Assembly (NCBI GenBank): GCA_016124385.1
Contig: WGNU01000001.1
Coordinates: 124,001 to 188,000, forward strand
Origin: Alphaproteobacteria bacterium
GTDB lineage: Bacteria; Pseudomonadota; Alphaproteobacteria; Micropepsales; Micropepsaceae
Direction of reading: 5' to 3'
DNA: 64,000 bases
The notes beneath the pieces were generated by a model. The model did not search any database and was not told where the DNA came from. It saw only the letters and a program-made list of their open reading frames with translations. Below are positions 30,956 through 41,457 of this stretch, one piece after another. Made by a program: the position numbers and the translations under genes. Position 1 is the stretch's first letter, and the number at the start of each line of letters is the position of its first letter.

Positions 30956-31296
30956 CGAGGCCGCCCGCTGGAACGCGCCTCTGTCTGATCGATGAGATCG
31001 CCGATCCCGGCGCGAAGGGCTTCACGTTCGGTGCGGGACGAAACCGCTTCGAGATGTTCCTCGTGCGCCGGGGCGAGGCGATCACCGCCTATGAGAACGC
31101 CTGTCCGCATCAGGGCGCGACGCTGGAAACCTTCACCGATCAATTCCTGACGCTCGATCGCAGCGAGATCGTCTGCTCGCTGCACGGCGCGCGCTTTCGC
31201 ATCGCCGATGGGCTTTGCACCGACGGGCCGTGCCTCGGCAAGGCGCTGACGCCGCTTCCCATCGCGATCGCCGACCGCGCGATTTTCATCGCCTGA
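30952..31296 (+). CDS. small Rieske [2Fe-2S] protein
   Basis: This 114-residue protein starts at GTG overlapping the EVE stop (GTGA). The Rieske ligands are C51-P-H53 (ACPHQG) and C75-S-L-H78 (VCSLHGARF), as in Rieske-type ferredoxins such as NirD-like subunits. It has no signal peptide or transmembrane segment, so it is a cytoplasmic electron carrier. Its partner oxygenase or reductase is not in the operon. A Cys-x8-Cys pair later on (about residues 86-95) may be structural. Confidence 0.9.
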   Translation: MTRPPAGTRLCLIDEIADPGAKGFTFGAGRNRFEMFLVRRGEAITAYENACPHQGATLETFTDQFLTLDRSEIVCSLHGARFRIADGLCTDGPCLGKALTPLPIAIADRAIFIA

Positions 31297-31404
31297 GCGC
31301 GTGCCCTCGCATTCGAAATCTGTCAGGGCCGCTGGCTTGAACGCCCAGGTGGAGGGGCGCAGCATCCCTTCCTCACCCAACACAAGAACAAGGGAGGATC
31401 GACG

Positions 31405-31635
31405 ATGAGCACCTACCGCGTGACGGAGATCATCGGCACCAGCAAGACGAGTTGGGAGGATGCCGCGAAAGTGGCGCTCGCGACGGCGGGCAAGAGCCTG
31501 CGCGATCTGCGTGTCGCCGAAGTGGTCGAACTCGACATCGCGGTCGGCGCGAAAGGCCAGATCGAGGCCTATCGCTCGAAACTGCGCGTCAGCTTCAAAT
31601 ACGAAGAGAGCCCGAAGGCGGCCGCGCGGCGCTGA
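31405..31635 (+). CDS. dodecin
   Basis: This 76-residue protein matches the dodecin family of hollow dodecameric flavin-binding proteins: TYRVTEIIGTSKTSWEDAAK with the flavin-stacking Trp, then RVAEVVELDIAVGAKGQIEAYR and the C-terminal strand LRVSFKYE. Dodecins store or buffer flavins. GGGAGG lies upstream at 31393-31398. It is monocistronic, between the gpsA operon and the zinc-sensor locus. Confidence 0.95.
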   Translation: MSTYRVTEIIGTSKTSWEDAAKVALATAGKSLRDLRVAEVVELDIAVGAKGQIEAYRSKLRVSFKYEESPKAAARR

Positions 31636-31671
31636 TCGCTCGCGCCAAGCACGCCTGATCGACGGCGCAAG

Positions 31672-31692
31672 GCCGGCCGCACTCCGGCCGGT
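31672..31692 (+). terminator. GC-rich hairpin after the dodecin gene
   Basis: GCCGGCC / GGCCGGT form a 6-7-bp stem with a 7-nt loop. No U-tract follows, so only weak termination is likely. Confidence 0.3.
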
Positions 31693-31727
31693 GATGAGTT
31701 GTATTTGCCCGAAGCGAGCCATTTCGC

Positions 31728-31768
31728 TTGACCGGCATATTCAGATCCAATATATGAACACGTGTTCA
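31728..31768 (+). promoter_or_regulatory. sigma-70-like promoter with SmtB-type operator
   Basis: TTGACC at 31728-31733, a 17-nt spacer and TATATG at 31751-31756 form a near-consensus promoter. The perfect 14-bp dyad TGAACACGTGTTCA at 31755-31768 overlaps the -10 end and the likely transcription start. TGAACA-N2-TGTTCA is the classical SmtB/CzrA operator, so the downstream repressor probably shuts off its own operon without zinc-like metals. Confidence 0.75.
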
Positions 31769-31787
31769 AGTGAACAGATGGACCGCC

Positions 31788-32090
31788 ATGCCTCCGGAAA
31801 CGACGCAGCTTCTCTCCGAGACGTTCAAGCTTCTGGCGGATCCGACGCGCCTCGCGATCGTCTTCGCGTGCAAGGAAGCCCCCCGCCCGGTCGGCGAGAT
31901 CGCGGGCGCACTCGACCTCTCGCAATCGCTTGTCAGCCACCATCTGCGCCTGCTCCGCGCGGGCCGGCTCGTCGCGGCCGAGCGCCACGGCAAGCACGTC
32001 CTCTATCGCCTGAACGATGCCCACATCGCGCGCGTGCTGACCGACATGGCCGAGCACGTTGCGGAGGATCACGAAGAGCCGCACCCATGA
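31788..32090 (+). CDS. ArsR/SmtB-family metal sensor with alpha-5 zinc site
   Basis: From the ATG at 31788 the product has 100 residues; a GTG at 31770 is possible but would lie almost on the transcription start. The winged-helix core includes FKLLADPTRLAIVFACK and DLSQSLVSHHLRLLRAGRLV. The last helix reads DAHIARVLTDMAEHVAE. The spacing D, H(+2), H(+13), E(+16) is identical to the zinc ligands D104/H106/H117/E120 of SmtB, so zinc or a similar divalent metal should relieve repression. It overlaps the CDF transporter gene by ATGA. Confidence 0.9.
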   Translation: MPPETTQLLSETFKLLADPTRLAIVFACKEAPRPVGEIAGALDLSQSLVSHHLRLLRAGRLVAAERHGKHVLYRLNDAHIARVLTDMAEHVAEDHEEPHP

Positions 32091-32716
32091 GCGCCGACTG
32101 CGCCCAAATATCCCGCGCCGCAATCGTCGCGCCCGGCTATCGCCGCGCGGTCTGGATCGCGCTCGGCCTCAACGTGGCGATGTTCATCGCCGAGGTCATC
32201 GCGGGGCTGGAGGCCGGCTCGACCGCGCTCCTTGCCGACGCGCTCGATTTCTTCTCGGACTCCGCCGCCTACATCATCACCCTGGCGGCGCTCGGCTGGA
32301 CGCTGCGGTCGCGCGCGAACGCCGCGCTCTTCAAGGCCGGCATCATGGTCGCGATGGGGATTGCGGTCGCCTGGACGGGTATCGCGCATGCGATGAGCGG
32401 AACGGTGCCGCAGGCCGGAATCGTCGGCGCGCTCAGCCTCGCCGCGCTTGCCGCGAACGTCGCCTCGGCGGCGGTGCTGCTGCCCGATCGCGGCGGCGAT
32501 GCGAACCAGCGCTCGCTCTGGCTCTGCTCGCGCAATGACGCGATCGCCAACATCGCGGTGCTCGTGAGCGCCGGCATCGTCGCCGTGACCGGCACGCTTT
32601 GGGCCGACCTCGCGGTTGCAATCGGTATCGCGGCGATCGAGATGCGCTCGGCCGGCTCGATCATCGCCCAGGCGTTGGGCGAGCGGCCCGAAGCGGAAGG
32701 CCACGGCCATGCCTGA
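32087..32716 (+). CDS. short CDF-type divalent-metal efflux transporter
   Basis: The 209-residue protein has about six transmembrane segments and the cation diffusion facilitator pattern. In TM2 the site is D-x3-D (DALDFFSDSAAY). In TM5 the usual H-x3-D is C-x3-D (CSRNDAIAN), an unusual ligand set. It lacks the roughly 80-residue C-terminal cytoplasmic domain of typical CDFs, ending instead in a short tail with HGHA. Coupling to a SmtB sensor suggests efflux of zinc or another soft divalent metal. Confidence 0.85.
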   Translation: MSADCAQISRAAIVAPGYRRAVWIALGLNVAMFIAEVIAGLEAGSTALLADALDFFSDSAAYIITLAALGWTLRSRANAALFKAGIMVAMGIAVAWTGIAHAMSGTVPQAGIVGALSLAALAANVASAAVLLPDRGGDANQRSLWLCSRNDAIANIAVLVSAGIVAVTGTLWADLAVAIGIAAIEMRSAGSIIAQALGERPEAEGHGHA

Positions 32717-32775
32717 TTGGCAAGCACGCCAACGGTCACTAGTCTCGCGCGAACGATTGCACGAGGAAGGAGCCG

Positions 32776-33144
32776 ATGGTCAGCAACGAACAGATCGTCC
32801 GTGATTTCGTCGCCACCTGGCCGCGGCTCGATGCCGACGCCATCGTCGCCTTCTTCGCGGAAGACGGCATCTATCACAACATCCCGATCGAGCCCGTTCA
32901 GGGCCATGCCCAGCTGAAGGAATTCATCACGGGGTTCCTCGCGTCCTGGACCAAGACGCATTGGGACATCCTCTCGATGACATCGGCGGGCGACACGGTC
33001 GTCGTCGAGCGCATCGATCACATCTTCATGGGCGACAAATCGGTCGACCTGCCCTGCTGCGGCGTCTTCGAGATGAAGGACGGCAAGATCAAGGCGTGGC
33101 GCGACTATTTCGACATGGGCACCTATATGAAGGCGCTTGGCTGA
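32776..33144 (+). CDS. limonene-1,2-epoxide hydrolase-like (SnoaL/NTF2 fold) protein
   Basis: This 122-residue protein has the NTF2 fold. The arrangement R79-x-D81 (VERID) and D110 (WRDYFD) matches the Arg-Asp-Asp triad of limonene-1,2-epoxide hydrolases. WRDYFDMGTY is the typical C-terminal strand of that family. It may hydrate epoxides by a one-step mechanism. GAAGGAG is at 32766-32772. It is downstream of the zinc locus but probably independent. Confidence 0.85.
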   Translation: MVSNEQIVRDFVATWPRLDADAIVAFFAEDGIYHNIPIEPVQGHAQLKEFITGFLASWTKTHWDILSMTSAGDTVVVERIDHIFMGDKSVDLPCCGVFEMKDGKIKAWRDYFDMGTYMKALG

Positions 33145-33148
33145 CCCT

Positions 33149-33898
33149 CTAGTCGCCTGACGCGAAGCTCTGGAAATCGGCGATCAGCGCCTTGACCGCC
33201 GCCTCGACGATTTTCTGCCCCTTTTCCGGCGTTGCCTGGCTGGGATCGGACCCGATGCGCCCGTCCGGGAAGCGCCGGCGATAATCGTCCGCGTCGCGGA
33301 TCGGCCCGGTTGGCGCGATCTTGGGCGTCATCTCGACGTGCTTCTGAGCGTCGGGATAGGCGAAATAAGTGACCGACACCTCCGACGCGGTCGCATGGCT
33401 CCCCTCGCCGACTGGGAAGAGCTCGCGGCACACCCCCATCACGCCCGGCAGCTCCCACCAATTTTTCAGCTGCAGCTTGAGCGAGCGCCCGTTCGCGCCG
33501 ATCCGCCCGAAGCTGGCATCGGCATAGATTTCCGCGAACGCCGCCGTCGCGGGCGCGATATTGCCGCCATGGCCGTTGAACCAATAGATCCGGTCGAACC
33601 CGTGGCGCATCAGCGAATCCGCCCAATCCTTCATCGCCGCGATCATCGTGGAGGGGCGAAGCGTGATCGTGCCGGGAAACCCCAGATGATGCTGCGCCGA
33701 GCCGACATTGAAAGTCGGCCCGACCAGCAAGCCCGCCTCGTCGCCCGCTCGCTTCGCGATCACTTCCGGGCAGATCGCGTCGGTCCCCAAAAGCCCGTTC
33801 GGCCCGTGCTGCTCGGTCGAGCCGATCGGCACGATGAGGGCGGTCGAGCGCTGCAGATAGGCCTCGATCTCGGGCCAGGACGAGAGGTGGAGTTGCAT
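33149..33898 (-). CDS. creatininase-family amidohydrolase
   Basis: The 249 residues match creatininase-like metal-dependent amidohydrolases: PIGSTEQHGP with E29 and H31, D40 (LLGTD), the glycine-rich FNGHGGN metal motif, and a late Glu in VGEGSHATASEVS. The family includes creatininase and riboflavin- or F420-pathway formamide hydrolases; the substrate here is unknown. It is divergent from the CoA-transferase gene (66 nt between starts) and ends 4 nt from the convergent epoxide-hydrolase-like gene. Confidence 0.88.
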   Translation of the reverse strand: MQLHLSSWPEIEAYLQRSTALIVPIGSTEQHGPNGLLGTDAICPEVIAKRAGDEAGLLVGPTFNVGSAQHHLGFPGTITLRPSTMIAAMKDWADSLMRHGFDRIYWFNGHGGNIAPATAAFAEIYADASFGRIGANGRSLKLQLKNWWELPGVMGVCRELFPVGEGSHATASEVSVTYFAYPDAQKHVEMTPKIAPTGPIRDADDYRRRFPDGRIGSDPSQATPEKGQKIVEAAVKALIADFQSFASGD

Positions 33899-33964
33899 GG
33901 ACGCGCTCCCTGATGATGATGGTAGCCAAAATACGGTAACGGATAGATCGAGGGTGGACCGCTC

Positions 33965-35134
33965 ATGACCGCAGCGCCAGGGCCTTTGCATGGCCTACGC
34001 ATCATCGACCTTACGCAGTTCGTGCTCGGGCCCTATGCCACCCAGACGCTGGGCGATCTGGGCGCCGATATTATCAAGGTTGAGGACCCGAACGGCGGCG
34101 ACCGCCAGCGCAACCAAGGCAAGGCCCCGAAATCGGCCAAAATGGGCCCGCTCTTCGTCGCGCTCAACCGCAACAAGCGCTCGGTCGCGCTCGATCTGAA
34201 GACGCAGGAAGGCCGCGACAAGCTGAAGAAACTGATCGCGACGGGCGACGTCTTCATCCACAACATGCGGCCCGAGGCGATCGCGCGGCTGGGCTTTGCC
34301 TATGACGAGGTGAAGGCGCTCAAGTCCGACATCATCTATGTGGAGGCCGTGGGCTACGCCGATGGCGGCCCCTATAGCGGCCGCCAGGCGTTCGACGATC
34401 TGATTCAGGGTGCGAGCGGCGCCGATGCGCTCCTCTCGCTCTATGACGGCGATCACGCGCTCCGGCCCTTTCCCTCCATCATCGCCGACAAGACCTGCGG
34501 CCTTTTCGCCGCGATCGCGACCTTGGCCGCGCTCCAGCACAAGAACCGCACGGGCGAGGGCCAATACGTGCAGGTCCCGATGCTAGAGACGTTCACCGGC
34601 TACATCCAGGTGGAGCACATCTGGGGCAAGACCTATCCCGAAATTCCCGGCAAATACGGCCACCCGACGACGATCACGCCGCATCGCCGCCCCTACCCGA
34701 CGAAGGACGGCCACATCGTCGTGCTGCCCGCCGACCGCGAAGGATCGGAAAAATTCCTGGAGCTCGGCGGCTTTCCCGACGCCTACAACTCCAAGCGCTT
34801 CCTGGAGGCCGAAGGCGGCAAGGCGCGCGTGGAGGTCTATTACGAGATGATGCGCGAGGCCGCCGCCACGCGCACGACCAAGGAATGGATGGATTTGTGC
34901 GCGGAACATTCCGTGCCCGCCATGCGCGCGAATGACGGCGACAGCCTCTTCGAGGATCCGCACTTGAAGGCGATCGGCTTCTTCGAGGAGCGCGAGATCA
35001 AGTCCGAAGGGAAATACCGCGCGATGCGCCCCGGCCTTCAGTTCGAAAAGAGCCCCTGCGCCATCCGCCTCGATCCGCCCGCCATCGGTGAGCACACGGA
35101 CGAAGTGCTCGCGATGCTGGACAAGGCGACGTGA
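33965..35134 (+). CDS. CaiB/BaiF-type (class III) CoA transferase
   Basis: This 389-residue enzyme exchanges CoA between acids. Family features are [39 protein letters not shown] at 9-47, [20 protein letters not shown], and the catalytic-Asp region [20 protein letters not shown], with the following [14 protein letters not shown]. The substrate is not determinable. Its stop overlaps a possible GTG of the acs frame, and acs follows on the same strand, so acetate or acyl-CoA metabolism is plausible. Confidence 0.93.
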   Translation: MTAAPGPLHGLRIIDLTQFVLGPYATQTLGDLGADIIKVEDPNGGDRQRNQGKAPKSAKMGPLFVALNRNKRSVALDLKTQEGRDKLKKLIATGDVFIHNMRPEAIARLGFAYDEVKALKSDIIYVEAVGYADGGPYSGRQAFDDLIQGASGADALLSLYDGDHALRPFPSIIADKTCGLFAAIATLAALQHKNRTGEGQYVQVPMLETFTGYIQVEHIWGKTYPEIPGKYGHPTTITPHRRPYPTKDGHIVVLPADREGSEKFLELGGFPDAYNSKRFLEAEGGKARVEVYYEMMREAAATRTTKEWMDLCAEHSVPAMRANDGDSLFEDPHLKAIGFFEEREIKSEGKYRAMRPGLQFEKSPCAIRLDPPAIGEHTDEVLAMLDKAT

Positions 35135-35205
35135 GCCCCTTTCGCTTGCTGGGCCGCGTGCTCGGCATATCGACGACAAAAACAAAGACTGCGAGGAAGC
35201 CCCAA

Positions 35206-37140
<1,935 letters not shown>

Positions 37141-37143
37141 CCC

Positions 37144-38325
37144 TCACGCCGCCTTGGCGATTTCGCGGCCGTCATAGAGCCGGACGATCCGGCTCTCCGG
37201 CACGCCGAGGGCGGCAAGGTCCGCGGCGATCTGCGTCTCCGAGGCGAAAGAGGAGATGACGATCGAGGGCCCCGTCGCATCGGGCGTGATGATCTTGGGC
37301 GGCTGGATGAAATGCCGCCCCAGCCGCGCGCCCCATTTCTGACTGTCGCGATCGACGAAGCCGATGAGCGCGTCCTGCCAGGGCCCCGTCGCGTGTGCGA
37401 GCAGCTGCGAGGAATGAACGCCCGCGCCCCACACGACCACCGGCCCTTCAAGGCGATCCAGCCGGCGCGCCGTCTCAGCCCAGATCGCCGCGTCGCGCGC
37501 CGCGACCGCGCGCGCGAAGGCAATGGCGCTCGCCCGCTCCGCATCGCTTGCCGATGGCTCCTCCGCATCATGCGCGATCGCGACGGCCGCGATCACGGGA
37601 TAGAGGAACACGCCCCGCCGCACGCGCGTGTGCAGCACGCGGAAACCCGCCCGCCCCAGCGCACGCGTCAGCGTCGCCTCGGTGAAATAGCTCACATGCT
37701 CGAACGTGAACCAGCCGGGCGGCAGATCCTCCGGCGCGACGGCGCACGGCACCTCGAGCACGAGTCCCGTTCCGCGCTTGACGGCACCACGAATGAGTTT
37801 CAACGCCGCCAGCGGTTCGGTCAGGTGCTCGAGCAAATGGGAGAGATAGAGCGCGTCGAACCCGGCCATGTGCGGCAGCGCGTCGGCGAGGCCCGCCGGC
37901 AAGACCTCGATGCCGAATACGTGCGCCGCCTGCTGCGCGGCGAGGCGCGAGGGATCGCACCCGCCGACGCGATAGCCCGCCTCGCGCAGGCAATAGAGCG
38001 CATGGCCCGCCGCCGCGCCGATCTCGAAGACGGAGCGCGCGGCCGGCAGATACTCTCGCAGCATCTCCATCATGCGCTGCGTGTGCGGCGCGGGCGTACC
38101 GACAGGCGTCGCGTTTCCGGCGGGCCCCGAATCGCTAGCGAAGAATCGGTAGTGGCGCTCCCGCTGCTCCGGGCTCGCGCTGTCGATCTGCTGCAGGAGG
38201 GCGCAGGACAGGCACACGCCATACGACAACGCGGTCGCGCCGACGCCGGCCAGATCCAGCGCCTCGCGCTGAACGACCTCGAAATCGCTGGCGCCGCACA
38301 GGCGGCAAGCCCCGTTGTGAGCCAT
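37144..38325 (-). CDS. C-methyltransferase-like SAM enzyme with N-terminal zinc knuckle
   Basis: The 393 residues have three parts: an N-terminal zinc-binding CRLCG...CLSC pair, a class I SAM methyltransferase core (VFEIGAAAGHALYCL, then YLSHLLEHLTEPLAAL), and a C-terminal Rossmann-like domain (VVVWGAGVHSSQLLA ... FVDRDSQKWG). This matches the Methyltransf_13/14 pair found in sugar C-methyltransferases and related enzymes. No sugar-nucleotide gene is nearby, so the substrate is open. It ends 3 nt from acs, convergently. Confidence 0.88.
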   Translation of the reverse strand: MAHNGACRLCGASDFEVVQREALDLAGVGATALSYGVCLSCALLQQIDSASPEQRERHYRFFASDSGPAGNATPVGTPAPHTQRMMEMLREYLPAARSVFEIGAAAGHALYCLREAGYRVGGCDPSRLAAQQAAHVFGIEVLPAGLADALPHMAGFDALYLSHLLEHLTEPLAALKLIRGAVKRGTGLVLEVPCAVAPEDLPPGWFTFEHVSYFTEATLTRALGRAGFRVLHTRVRRGVFLYPVIAAVAIAHDAEEPSASDAERASAIAFARAVAARDAAIWAETARRLDRLEGPVVVWGAGVHSSQLLAHATGPWQDALIGFVDRDSQKWGARLGRHFIQPPKIITPDATGPSIVISSFASETQIAADLAALGVPESRIVRLYDGREIAKAA

Positions 38326-38396
38326 CCTGGCGGCCTCGCCGAGAGGAAGAAGCCGCCAGTGTGCCCGCCGGAGGGTAAACGCCCTCTTGCCCGCGC

Positions 38397-39572
38397 CTAG
38401 TCGATGATCGCGGAGAACACCAGATCGGCCAGGATCTGGTGCCGGTCGATCGAATAGCTGTCTTCCATGAGCCCGGTCGAGAGATAGGCGTAGGAAAGGT
38501 CGCGTTCCGGATCGACGAAGAAGCAGGTCGAGCCCGCCCCCAGCCCGCCGAACGTGCGCGGGCTCGCCATCGTGCCGAAGGGCGTCGGATGCAGCGTCTC
38601 GCCCCGAAGGAAGAAGCCGAGCCCCAGATCGGCCGGGTGAACGGGCCAGCCACGGAAATTAATCGTGTAGTCCATGAGGCCGTTCGGCATCGTGCCGGTG
38701 TGAACCTTGCTGGCGAGGTCGATCATCGCGGGCGAGAGAATGCGCACCGCGTGCCCATCGACGTCCGTCGCGCCGCCGCCGCGCAGCATCTCGCAGAACT
38801 TGAGCACGTCCCCCACAACCGTGACATACCCGCCGCCCGGGATCTCGGCTTCGGGCGTCACCGCCGCGCCCAGCGCCTCGAGCCCGGCGGGATCAAGGAA
38901 GCCCGGCCGCTTGTCGCGCGCGACGACTGGCGCCATCCGCGAGCGCGCCTGGCCCGGCACGCCCAGGAACGTGCCGCGCATGCCTAGCGGATCGAACAGC
39001 ACCTCGCGCTGAATGTCGCGGAAGCTGCGCTTGGCCCCGTCCACGCGGCGCACCATTTCGGCCATCACCGCGTGACCGGCCAGGATCGCGTAATTGACGC
39101 GGCTGCCGGGAACGTTCTCCGCCGGGTGCTGGCAGATGTAATCGACGAACGCCTGAAGATTGAACAGCATTTCGGGCGGCAGCGGCGGGATCTGAGTGAT
39201 CACGCCCGACGTATGAGTGAGCAGATGCCACAGCTGCACGTCTTCCTTGCCGCGGCAGCCAAACGCCGGGATCACGTCGCTGACGCGCGTCGTCAGCGAG
39301 AGGAGCCCGCGCTCGACGAAATTGAGAACGACGGCGACCGCGAATTGCTTGCCGATCGACATGGAAAAAATGGGCGTGTCGAGATCGAGGCGCCGCCCAG
39401 CGGCGCGATCCGCGAAACCGTCGGCATGCAGCATGACGGTCTTGCCGCCGCGCGCCACCGCGATCGCGGCGCCGTCATAGGTTTGCGCCGCGATATCGGC
39501 GGCGATGCGCTTTTGCACGCGCACCAGGCGTTCGGCATCAAAGCCCGCCTTTGCGGGATCGGTGAGGGTCAT
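38397..39572 (-). CDS. beta-lactamase-fold serine hydrolase
   Basis: The 391-residue class C beta-lactamase/esterase-like protein has S-I-G-K (FSMSIGKQFAV), the nucleophile and general-base pair, LWHLLTHTSGV, and Y-A-I (VNYAILAGH) in the YxN position. There is no evident signal peptide, so a cytoplasmic esterase or peptidase-like role is more likely than antibiotic resistance. The start at 39572 is the first Met after a non-family leader. The C-terminus with FGGLGAGSTCFFVDPE is typical of family esterases. Confidence 0.88.
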   Translation of the reverse strand: MTLTDPAKAGFDAERLVRVQKRIAADIAAQTYDGAAIAVARGGKTVMLHADGFADRAAGRRLDLDTPIFSMSIGKQFAVAVVLNFVERGLLSLTTRVSDVIPAFGCRGKEDVQLWHLLTHTSGVITQIPPLPPEMLFNLQAFVDYICQHPAENVPGSRVNYAILAGHAVMAEMVRRVDGAKRSFRDIQREVLFDPLGMRGTFLGVPGQARSRMAPVVARDKRPGFLDPAGLEALGAAVTPEAEIPGGGYVTVVGDVLKFCEMLRGGGATDVDGHAVRILSPAMIDLASKVHTGTMPNGLMDYTINFRGWPVHPADLGLGFFLRGETLHPTPFGTMASPRTFGGLGAGSTCFFVDPERDLSYAYLSTGLMEDSYSIDRHQILADLVFSAIID

Positions 39573-39699
39573 GGCGCTTCTCCGGTGATCGGGCGTAGGC
39601 ACGCCTCTTATCGACCGGCGAGTGAAACACGGAGGCACACTCCGCACAACCGCGGCGCCGTGCTAGTCATCAACACCACAACAAACGCGGAACGCACGA

Positions 39700-40299
39700 A
39701 TGCTGACATTCTACCATTGCCCCGGCACGCGCTCGGTCATGATCCTCACGCTGCTTGAAGAAGCCGGCGCGCCGTACACGATCCATAAGGTCGATGTGCG
39801 GGCTGGCGCGGGCGGCGACGCACATTTCCGCGCGGCCAGTCCCTACGGCAAAGTGCCGGCGATCCGCGATGAGAACTGCGCGATCAACGAGACGGGCGCG
39901 ATCGCGATCTACCTCGCCGACAAACTGAGCGCGGGAAAGCTCGCGCCGACGCTCGATGATCCGCGTCGCGGAGACTATCTGCGCTGGATCATCACCTGCG
40001 TTGCCGCCTTCGATCCCGCGCTCGTTCACAAAATTTCGGGATCGGCGGCCGAGGCGCGGTTTCAAGCCTCCCTCGACAAGGTTCTTGGCTTCGTTAAGAC
40101 AACGCTCGCCAGCCGGCCCTATCTGCTGGGCGACGAGTTGACGACGCCCGACATCCTGCTCGCCTTCATGCTGCGTTTCGCGAAGGCGGTCGGCGCCTTG
40201 CCGGATGACAAGGTTTTCGAAGACTACCTCGCGCGGAACGCCGCGCGGCCGGCGTCGAAGCGGGCGCAAGAAATCGATCAAAAACTGAGCGCGGCCTGA
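39700..40299 (+). CDS. glutathione S-transferase family protein
   Basis: The 199 residues have an N-terminal thioredoxin-like domain (LTFYHCPGTRSVMILTLLEEAGAPY, with KVPAIRDENCAINETGAI for glutathione binding) and a helical C-terminal domain (about 85-199, with LLGDELTTPDILLAFML). It looks like a beta/zeta-type bacterial GST. The substrate is unknown. It is monocistronic and ends 10 nt from the convergent DUF1674 gene. Confidence 0.9.
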   Translation: MLTFYHCPGTRSVMILTLLEEAGAPYTIHKVDVRAGAGGDAHFRAASPYGKVPAIRDENCAINETGAIAIYLADKLSAGKLAPTLDDPRRGDYLRWIITCVAAFDPALVHKISGSAAEARFQASLDKVLGFVKTTLASRPYLLGDELTTPDILLAFMLRFAKAVGALPDDKVFEDYLARNAARPASKRAQEIDQKLSAA

Positions 40300-40309
40300 A
40301 GAGGGCCCC

Positions 40310-40501
40310 TCAGAAATCGCTAAGGATGCCTTTGCGCTCCCAATCGCCGTAGCGCGTGGGCTCGGGCCCGTCCGGTCCGCCGACTTCCTCGGAGGCCGCT
40401 GCCGCCGTCGCGGCCTTCCGCCGTGCCTCCGCCTCGGCGAGGGCCCGCTTGGCCGCCTCCGAGAGCGGCTTTTTCGGCGGATTTTGCGGCGTCTCGTCCA
40501 T
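40310..40501 (-). CDS. DUF1674 protein (SDHAF4-like succinate dehydrogenase assembly factor)
   Basis: The 63 residues have a variable basic/alanine-rich N-terminal half and the conserved C-terminal family motif GPEPTRYGDWERKGILSDF. This is the bacterial counterpart of the mitochondrial assembly factor SDHAF4, which protects flavinated SdhA. The start at 40501 (MDETPQN) fits the family length. It is divergent from htpX. Confidence 0.92.
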   Translation of the reverse strand: MDETPQNPPKKPLSEAAKRALAEAEARRKAATAAAASEEVGGPDGPEPTRYGDWERKGILSDF

Positions 40502-40581
40502 GAACTTGAACCTAGTGAGCCCCCGTCCCCATATCAATGCGTGGCCGGATGGCCGATTGGGAGCAAGGAGAGACTGGCCAG

Positions 40582-41457
40582 ATGAATATGATGCGCACGG
40601 GGCTCTTGATGGCCGGGATGACGGGCCTTTTCGCCGCCGTCGGCTTCGTCATCGCGGGCACGGGCGGCATGGTGGTCGCGTTCCTGATCGCCGCCGCGAT
40701 GAACGCCTTTGCCTATTGGAACGCGGACAAGATGGTCCTGCGCATGTACGGTGCGCGCGAGGTCGACGCCGCGACGGCGCCTGAATTCGTCGGCCTCGTG
40801 CGCGATCTCGCGCGAAACGCGGAACTGCCGATGCCGCGCGTTTTCATCATCGAGAACGAACAGCCCAACGCCTTCGCGACCGGCCGCAATCCTGAGAATG
40901 CCGCCGTCGCCGCGACGACGGGTCTCCTCAAGCGGCTGTCGCGCGAGGAAGTGATCGGCGTCATGGCGCATGAGCTCGCCCACGTGAAGAACCGCGACAC
41001 GCTGACGATGACGATCACGGCAACGCTGGCCGGCGCGATCTCGATGCTCGCCCAGTTCGGGCTGTTCTTCGGTGGGAACCGCAACAATCCGCTCGGCCTG
41101 ATTGGCACGATTCTGGTGGTCATTCTGGCGCCGATCGCGGCGATGCTTGTGCAATTCGCGATCAGCCGCGCCCGCGAATACGAGGCCGACCGCGTCGGCG
41201 CCGCGATCGCCGGGCGCCCGCTCTGGCTCGCCTCCGCGCTCCAGAAGATTCAGGTCGCGGCGGAGCGCATCGACAACGTGGAGGCCGAGCGCAATCCCGC
41301 GACCGCGCACATGTTCATCATCAACCCGCTGCATGGCGGCGGCGTCGATAGCCTCTTCTCGACACACCCCGCAACCGCGAACCGGATCGCGCGTCTTCAG
41401 GCGATGGCTGAAACGATGGGGCCGCCGCCGGCCCACGCGCGCGGCCCGTGGGGGTGA
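40582..41457 (+). CDS. htpX: membrane zinc protease HtpX
   Basis: The 291-residue M48 peptidase acts in inner-membrane quality control. It has two N-terminal membrane spans (about 5-23 and 30-46), the catalytic H-E-x-x-H ([13 protein letters not shown]), two further spans (about 150-195), and the downstream glutamate ligand in [10 protein letters not shown]. The start at 40582 is chosen with AGGAG 11 nt upstream; earlier ATGs in frame would add 15 residues. It overlaps rsmB. Confidence 0.95.
   Translation: MNMMRTGLLMAGMTGLFAAVGFVIAGTGGMVVAFLIAAAMNAFAYWNADKMVLRMYGAREVDAATAPEFVGLVRDLARNAELPMPRVFIIENEQPNAFATGRNPENAAVAATTGLLKRLSREEVIGVMAHELAHVKNRDTLTMTITATLAGAISMLAQFGLFFGGNRNNPLGLIGTILVVILAPIAAMLVQFAISRAREYEADRVGAAIAGRPLWLASALQKIQVAAERIDNVEAERNPATAHMFIINPLHGGGVDSLFSTHPATANRIARLQAMAETMGPPPAHARGPWG

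Noticed and set aside
35131-35205. GTG start coupled to the CoA-transferase stop for acs
   Set aside because: It would add a 25-residue extension not typical of acetyl-CoA synthetases, and the ATG at 35206 has its own ribosome-binding site.
38397-39572. Antibiotic-resistance beta-lactamase
   Set aside because: The SxxK fold is present, but there is no export signal, the YxN position is Y-A-I, and the sequence resembles family esterases.
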